Shown one piece after another: positions 5,478 to 9,751 of a stretch of 9,751 nucleotides of DNA (positions are counted from its first letter, which is position 1; every line of letters starts with the position of its first letter). The DNA lies in NCBI GenBank assembly GCA_945483525.1, contig CALYRV010000071.1, forward strand, positions 1 to 9,751, written 5' to 3'. The notes under the pieces are model-generated. The model was not told where the DNA came from. It saw nothing but the letters and a program-made list of their open reading frames with translations, and made no database searches. The position numbers and the translations under genes are program-made. The DNA comes from an uncultured Verrucomicrobiota bacterium (GTDB lineage Bacteria > Verrucomicrobiota > Kiritimatiellia > RFP12 > UBA1067).

Positions 5478-6869
5478 ATGGGATGCAGCTGCGGATGTTC
5501 TTCATGCAATAGGGAATTTATCGCACCGATGGGCGCGCTTTGGCAGATCTACGATGGCATCGCCTCTAAGTCCAACACCGATATCGTATCGGTTGCGTGG
5601 GAAAGAGAAGAGGGCAAGATTTATCGTTATGATCTTCCGATTCCAAAACGCCTTGATCCCGAGGCCGTTAAGTTTGTCAGCCATGTCATCGACCGTATCA
5701 CGAAGTTCGCGTTGTGGGCGGCCGGCGGTTGGAAGCTTTATCTTTCTGGGCCCGACGCGGTCGTCCAGCCGGTGGCGAAGGCTTATACAAGGAAAGGCGC
5801 ACGCAAGTTTGATTATGATTTCTTCACCTCAATTTATGGTCGTCCCATGGAGGTGGTCGTGGTGCCGCTCAAGAAGATGCCCGAGATGACGGAGAAGCTT
5901 GTTCAGGTGAAGACGGTGGCGGACGGAAACCGTATCGGATTTGACCTGGGAGCTTCCGATTTCAAGATCTCCGCGCTCAGGAAAGGAAAGGTTGTCTTTT
6001 CGAAGGAGTTTCCTTGGGATCCCGTCAAGCAGGCGGACCCCGAATACCACTATCAGCATCTCACCGCCGGGCTCAAGGAGGCAGCGAAGGTCCTCGGCCG
6101 TGTGGATGCGATCGGCGGATCGTCTGCGGGCGTTTTCGTCGGCAAGAAGCTCGGTCTTGCATCGCTTCTCCGTACCGTCAAGGCGAAGAACCCCTCCAAG
6201 TTCGAGCAAGGTCAGAATATGTTCTACCGCATTGAGAAGGAATGGGGTGTTCCGTTCGAGGTCTATAACGACGGCGATGTCACCGCGCTTGCGGGCATGA
6301 TCTCAATGAACAAGGAAGGTATTCTCGGTGTCGCGATGGGGTCTTCTGAGGCGGTCGGCTATGTTGATCCGAAGCGGCGCATGACTGGTCGTATCACGGA
6401 GCTTGCCTTCGCGCCGGTTGATTTCAATCCCTGCGCACCATGCGATGAGTGGTCCGGCGATTATGGTGTGGGCGCAATGGCGTTCTCGCAGCAGGCTGTC
6501 AATTGGCTCGCGATTCGAGAGGGCTTCAAGTTCCCGAAGACGATGAAGCTCCCCGAGCGTCTCAAGGTCGTGCAAGCCGCGATGGAGAAGGGCGACGAGA
6601 AGGCGCTTAAGGTCTATATCCAGATTGGGCGTTTTCTCGCGCATGCGATTCCGTGGTATAATGAATTCTTCGACTATTCGAACATGATGATCCTTGGTCG
6701 TGTCACTTCCGGCCTCGGCGGATGCGTGATTCTCGAAACCGCCAAGGCGATGCTCAAGGATGTCTATCCCGAGTGGGGCGAGAAGATTGACATCTTCATG
6801 CCGGACGAGAAGGCGCGCCGCCTCGGTCAGTCTGTCGCCGCCGCGCAGATCCCGGTGATCAGGAAGTAA
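5478..6869 (+). CDS. ROK/ASKHA-fold sugar-kinase-like protein with Cys-rich N-terminus
   Basis: The 463-aa product has a C-terminal actin-like ATPase/sugar kinase fold (from about 150). GFDLGAS (154-160) is the phosphate-1 loop, VYNDGDVTALAG (263-272) matches the ROK segment carrying the catalytic Asp (D265), GVAMGSSEAVGYVD (284-297) is the second phosphate loop, and ILGRVTSGLGG (405-415) the adenosine-binding turn. ROK kinases phosphorylate hexoses or acetylated amino sugars, or act as repressors; no DNA-binding helix-turn-helix is seen here. The ROK zinc motif (CxCGxxGC) after ELGH is replaced by ELAFAPVDFNPCAPC (308-322). The N-terminus is MGCSCGCSSC, and about 150 residues of unrecognised domain precede the kinase fold. 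I chose the ATG at 5478, which has AAGGA 7 nt upstream, over an in-frame TTG at 5460 that would include the ribosome site. It leads a putative operon with ruvC. Confidence 0.8.
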   Translation: MGCSCGCSSCNREFIAPMGALWQIYDGIASKSNTDIVSVAWEREEGKIYRYDLPIPKRLDPEAVKFVSHVIDRITKFALWAAGGWKLYLSGPDAVVQPVAKAYTRKGARKFDYDFFTSIYGRPMEVVVVPLKKMPEMTEKLVQVKTVADGNRIGFDLGASDFKISALRKGKVVFSKEFPWDPVKQADPEYHYQHLTAGLKEAAKVLGRVDAIGGSSAGVFVGKKLGLASLLRTVKAKNPSKFEQGQNMFYRIEKEWGVPFEVYNDGDVTALAGMISMNKEGILGVAMGSSEAVGYVDPKRRMTGRITELAFAPVDFNPCAPCDEWSGDYGVGAMAFSQQAVNWLAIREGFKFPKTMKLPERLKVVQAAMEKGDEKALKVYIQIGRFLAHAIPWYNEFFDYSNMMILGRVTSGLGGCVILETAKAMLKDVYPEWGEKIDIFMPDEKARRLGQSVAAAQIPVIRK

Positions 6870-6897
6870 GACGCCGGAACCGCCGGAAGCGGAATCG

Positions 6898-7389
6898 ATG
6901 ATCGTACTCGGTGTAGACACTTCGCTGCGATCGACGGGATACGGAGTCCTTGAGGTTCTGGGCACGCGGATGCGGGCCCTGGATTACGGCAATATCCCGA
7001 ATGCGGCGAAACTGCCGCTCACCGGTTGCCTCAAGGCGATCCACGCGAAGGTCGCGGAATTGATCGAGACGCATCGTCCGGATGTGATCGCGGTAGAGCA
7101 GGTCATCTACGGCAAGAACGCCGGCACGATGCTCGTTCTAGGAGAGGCTCGCGGAGCGGTGTTGACGGCGGCGGCCGAAGCCGGAGTGCCAGCTTATGAA
7201 TATGAACCGCGTCGGATGAAGCGCGCGGTGTGCGGCAACGGGATGGCGGAGAAGGAGCAGATTCAGCGGATGATCAGGACGCTGTTGGCGCTTCCGGAAC
7301 TTCCGCAGAACGACGCCGCTGATGCGCTCGGGCTGGCAATCTGTCACGTGAATTCGAATTCCGTGATTTCGACACAGGAACCAATTTGA
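6898..7389 (+). CDS. ruvC: Holliday junction resolvase RuvC
   Basis: RuvC is the dimeric RNase H-fold endonuclease that cuts Holliday junctions symmetrically during recombinational repair. The 163-aa length is normal. The acidic active site is complete: D7 (GVDTSLRSTGYG), E67 (IAVEQVIYGKN), and D139 and D142 (NDAADALGLAICH). The DNA-contact segment RRMKRAVCGNGMAEKEQIQRMI (105-126) matches the family. It starts 28 nt after the kinase-like gene, with a weak purine-rich site (GGAAGCGGA) before the ATG. ruvA and ruvB, often adjacent to it elsewhere, are not in the window; here ruvC is embedded among sugar-kinase-fold genes. Confidence 0.97.
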   Translation: MIVLGVDTSLRSTGYGVLEVLGTRMRALDYGNIPNAAKLPLTGCLKAIHAKVAELIETHRPDVIAVEQVIYGKNAGTMLVLGEARGAVLTAAAEAGVPAYEYEPRRMKRAVCGNGMAEKEQIQRMIRTLLALPELPQNDAADALGLAICHVNSNSVISTQEPI

Positions 7390-7422
7390 AAACATAGCGG
7401 AGCAGTTAAAGGAGAACGACCG

Positions 7423-8463
7423 ATGTCCAGTCGTAATTTCACGCAGGAAGAACTCGCCGAAGTCCTCAAGGGGATGGGAGTGACCGACCAAATCGAGGTC
7501 GCACGCTACGGTTCGGGACATATCAACGATACCTTCAAGGTCGAAACGAAACGTGGCGTCCGTTACATCCTCCAGCGCATCAACACGGATATCTTTCCCG
7601 ATGCGGAGATGCTAGAGGAAACGGTCATGCGCGTTACCGGTCACCTCCGCGCCAAGGGCATTCCCTCGTTAGAAGTCATCGCCTATGCGAACCCATGGCG
7701 TCTTTATGCTTTCCTTGAGGGCTATACTTCTCGGGATGTCGTCTCCGAGCCGCGCCAAGCCTACGACGTCGCTCGTGCGTTCGCCAAATTCCAGAACGAC
7801 CTCGCCGATCTTCCGCCGCCGCGGCTCGGCGAGATTATCCCGAAGTTTCATGACACGCCAGACCGCATGCGTCAGCTGGACGAAGCGGTGAAGGTGAACT
7901 ACAAGGGACGCCTCGCGAACGTCGCGAAGGAGATGGCGTTCGTCGAGGCGTGGCGCAAGAACACCTCCCGCCTCGCGGATCTGATGGCGGCCGGGAAGAT
8001 CCCCGAGCGCATCACCCACAACGACACCAAGATCAACAACGTGCTCGTTGCAGCGGACGGCACCGCGGTGGTGATCGACCTCGACACCGTCATGCCAGGC
8101 AGTGCGCTCAGCGACTTCGGCGATATGGTCCGCACCTCGTCCGCCGCCGCCGCGGAAGACGAAAAGGACCTCTCTAAGGTCTATTCGAAGATCGAGTATT
8201 TCGAACAGCTCGCCAAGGGCTATCTCGAAGGCGCGAAGTTCCTCAATGAATGCGAGAAGGACAACCTCGTCTTCTCCGGCAAGCTCGCGACCTTCGAAGT
8301 CGGCATCCGTTTTCTCGCGGACTATCTTAAGGGCGATACGTATTTCCATACGGCCTATGAGGATCATAACCTTGTGCGCGCGCGCACCCAGTTCAAGATG
8401 GTCGAATCAATCGAGGCGCAGGAAGCCGAATACGAAGCCATCGTCAGTAAATACAGGGTTTAA
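7423..8463 (+). CDS. APH-fold phosphotransferase, N-acetylhexosamine kinase (NahK)-like
   Basis: This 346-aa cytoplasmic kinase has the aminoglycoside-phosphotransferase fold. Visible features are the N-lobe nucleotide loop YGSGHINDTFKV (29-40), Lys/Gln-bearing strand YILQRIN (48-54), the catalytic loop HNDTKINN (H199, D201, N206) and the metal-binding VIDLDTVMPG (D219, D221). The phrase THNDTKINN followed by IDLDTVMPG is typical of NahK-like kinases that make N-acetylhexosamine 1-phosphate, and of relatives that carry the old label 'mucin desulfatase'. Antibiotic resistance is unlikely. An AAAGGAG site lies 8 nt before the ATG. It follows ruvC by 33 nt, and the next gene begins 3 nt after its stop in the same frame. 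Substrate is inferred, not shown. Confidence 0.88.
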   Translation: MSSRNFTQEELAEVLKGMGVTDQIEVARYGSGHINDTFKVETKRGVRYILQRINTDIFPDAEMLEETVMRVTGHLRAKGIPSLEVIAYANPWRLYAFLEGYTSRDVVSEPRQAYDVARAFAKFQNDLADLPPPRLGEIIPKFHDTPDRMRQLDEAVKVNYKGRLANVAKEMAFVEAWRKNTSRLADLMAAGKIPERITHNDTKINNVLVAADGTAVVIDLDTVMPGSALSDFGDMVRTSSAAAAEDEKDLSKVYSKIEYFEQLAKGYLEGAKFLNECEKDNLVFSGKLATFEVGIRFLADYLKGDTYFHTAYEDHNLVRARTQFKMVESIEAQEAEYEAIVSKYRV

Positions 8464-8466
8464 TCC

Positions 8467-9751
8467 TTGAACATCATTCTTGCATTTTTGCTCGCGTCAC
8501 CAGTGCTGCTTTCGCCGAAGGACGGTGCGGTGGTTCCTACCCATACCGAACTGCAGAAATCGTATCTGCAGATGAAGCCGCGAGAGTACCGTATTGAGAA
8601 GTTCGCGGACAAGACGTTTCGCAAGCAGCTCGCGCCGAAGAAGGGCTGGTATCCGCTGCCGACCGAACTCTCGTGGAAGGCCGCTGGCGAATGCGAAGTG
8701 ATGGTTGCGCGCAAGGCGGACGGCAAGGTCGTCTTCGACGTTAAGACGTCAGACTGCAAGATGAGCGTTGACAATCTCGAGATCGCCTGCGATTACGTCT
8801 GGACCGTAAAGGATTCGGAAGGCGAGGCATCCGCTTCTTTTCGTACCGAAGACGAGGCGCCCCGCCTCATCCGCGTCGAACACGTCCCGAACGTGCGCGA
8901 CCTCGGCGGACGCATCGGATTCGACGGACGGCGGGTGAAGCAGAACCTCGTCTTTCGCACGGCGGGACTCAACGAGAACGCGAGTTCGAAGCCGAAGGAC
9001 AAGGACGAGATCGCGTCCGCCGATCCGACTGGCGCGCTCATCGCCGCCGGCGACAAGATCAAGGTGTATCGCGAAGAGATGAAGAAGCTCCGCAAGGACA
9101 AGTCCGGCTTCGTCTTCCCCAAGTGCGAACTGCCGAAGACCTGGAAATACGCGTCCGTCGCGAAGGCGCTCGAGTTCAAGGACGCGGCGATGATTGCGGC
9201 GAACGGACAGCTTCCCGAAGGTGATGAGACTATCGAGATCGGCGAGAACAGCATTGCTGACTTCGCTAAGGTGCAGGCGGACGAATGGATTGCGCTTACC
9301 GGCGACCTCGTTGCGGAGGAGGACGGCTACGCGCTCCTCGCGGCGTCCGCCGACTGGTACTGGTCCCTCGAATTCAACGGCAACCTCGTGCGCAATTATC
9401 TCGGCGGTAACGGTACCCTCGCGGACAGCGCATCGCACGAGATCCTCGTTCCCGTGAAGAAGGGCGCGAACCGGATTCGCGTGCTGCTCGGCACCGGTTC
9501 GGCCGGTTTCCTCTTTTTGCTTCGCGAAGCTCCGGCCGCCAACCGCGACAAGTCGCTCGCGCACGAACTCGATACACTCAAGAAACTGCCCGCGACCCTC
9601 GCCGGCGATTCGAAGAAGAAGGTCCCCGGGAAGACGCGCATTACGGACGAGAACCGCGACTTCTTTCTGAAAACGCTCGGCATAAAGAGCGATATCGATC
9701 TCCGAAGCGACGGCGAGTGCTTCGGCATGGACGGCTCGCCGCTCGGTTCGA
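8467..9751 (+). CDS. Secreted Tyr/dual-specificity phosphatase-family protein, 3' truncated
   Basis: The frame runs from a TTG at 8467 off the right edge (428 codons). The start NIILAFLLASPVLLS is hydrophobic and looks like a short export signal. Residues about 20-130 are a fibronectin/Ig-like beta domain, ending in LEIACDYVWTVKDSEGEASASFRTED. HVPNVRDLGG (139-148) and DIDLRSDGE (409-417) are hallmarks of the PF13350 Tyr phosphatase family. The catalytic HCxxGxxR loop would lie beyond the window, so activity cannot be judged. Between RTAGLNENA and TRITDENRDFF (about 172-388) lies an insert of about 215 aa whose second half (about 280-360) reads like a galactose-binding-type beta sandwich (WYWSLEFNGNLV, VPVKKGANRIRVLLG). 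The TTG start is supported by AGGG 8 nt upstream and by the signal peptide, which the next ATG (8572) would lose. Translation is probably coupled to the kinase gene. Confidence 0.8.
   Translation, partial: MNIILAFLLASPVLLSPKDGAVVPTHTELQKSYLQMKPREYRIEKFADKTFRKQLAPKKGWYPLPTELSWKAAGECEVMVARKADGKVVFDVKTSDCKMSVDNLEIACDYVWTVKDSEGEASASFRTEDEAPRLIRVEHVPNVRDLGGRIGFDGRRVKQNLVFRTAGLNENASSKPKDKDEIASADPTGALIAAGDKIKVYREEMKKLRKDKSGFVFPKCELPKTWKYASVAKALEFKDAAMIAANGQLPEGDETIEIGENSIADFAKVQADEWIALTGDLVAEEDGYALLAASADWYWSLEFNGNLVRNYLGGNGTLADSASHEILVPVKKGANRIRVLLGTGSAGFLFLLREAPAANRDKSLAHELDTLKKLPATLAGDSKKKVPGKTRITDENRDFFLKTLGIKSDIDLRSDGECFGMDGSPLGS

Noticed and set aside
1..9751. CRISPR array, tRNA or rRNA genes, insertion sequence or phage genes
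   Set aside because: No regularly spaced repeats with unique spacers, no cloverleaf or rRNA segments, and no transposase, integrase or phage protein were seen in any frame.

Overview
The window (about 55-60% G+C by eye) carries eight protein-coding genes, two of them cut by the window edges, arranged as two divergent gene runs on either side of a gene-free gap of about 0.94 kb. The gene content suggests a member of the Planctomycetes-Verrucomicrobia-Chlamydiae group, perhaps a gut-type Kiritimatiellia/Verrucomicrobiota bacterium. The pointers are a lipoprotein DUF1080 glycoside-processing gene, a Gfo/Idh/MocA oxidoreductase, a NahK-like sugar kinase and a Bacteroides/verrucomicrobial-style Tyr phosphatase. 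This assignment is inference; no marker RNA is present.

Left arm, minus strand (4540 down to 1): a DUF1080 lipoprotein, uvrB, an M18 aminopeptidase, and the first 21 codons of a Gfo/Idh/MocA-type oxidoreductase. Gaps are 33-47 nt. DUF1080 proteins and Gfo/Idh/MocA oxidoreductases are known to cooperate in oxidative (3-keto) glycoside cleavage; uvrB and the peptidase look like housekeeping genes in the same run. The gaps hold unusual heptanucleotide repeats. The uvrB frame itself carries one heptamer array and one near-perfect 26-bp inverted repeat, both in frame.

Central gap (4541-5477): each flanking gene run has an extended -10 promoter, and the two share the same 16-nt sequence on opposite strands. 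Between them lies 4722-5309, which is packed with nested inverted repeats: a 25-bp stem enclosing a three-way junction, several small hairpins, and a second long nested stem system. No convincing protein is encoded there. I read it as one or two undescribed structured RNAs, or a palindromic mobile element plus an RNA. This is the main candidate for novelty.

Right arm, plus strand (5478 to the end): a ROK/ASKHA-like sugar-kinase-fold protein with a Cys-rich N-terminus and an altered zinc site, ruvC (without ruvA/ruvB nearby), a NahK-like APH-fold kinase, and a secreted Tyr/dual-specificity phosphatase-family protein with an inserted beta-rich domain, truncated by the window end. Spacing is tight (28, 33 and 3 nt), consistent with one operon. 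Two sugar-kinase-fold genes hint at amino-sugar or glycan use; ruvC is probably a housekeeping passenger.
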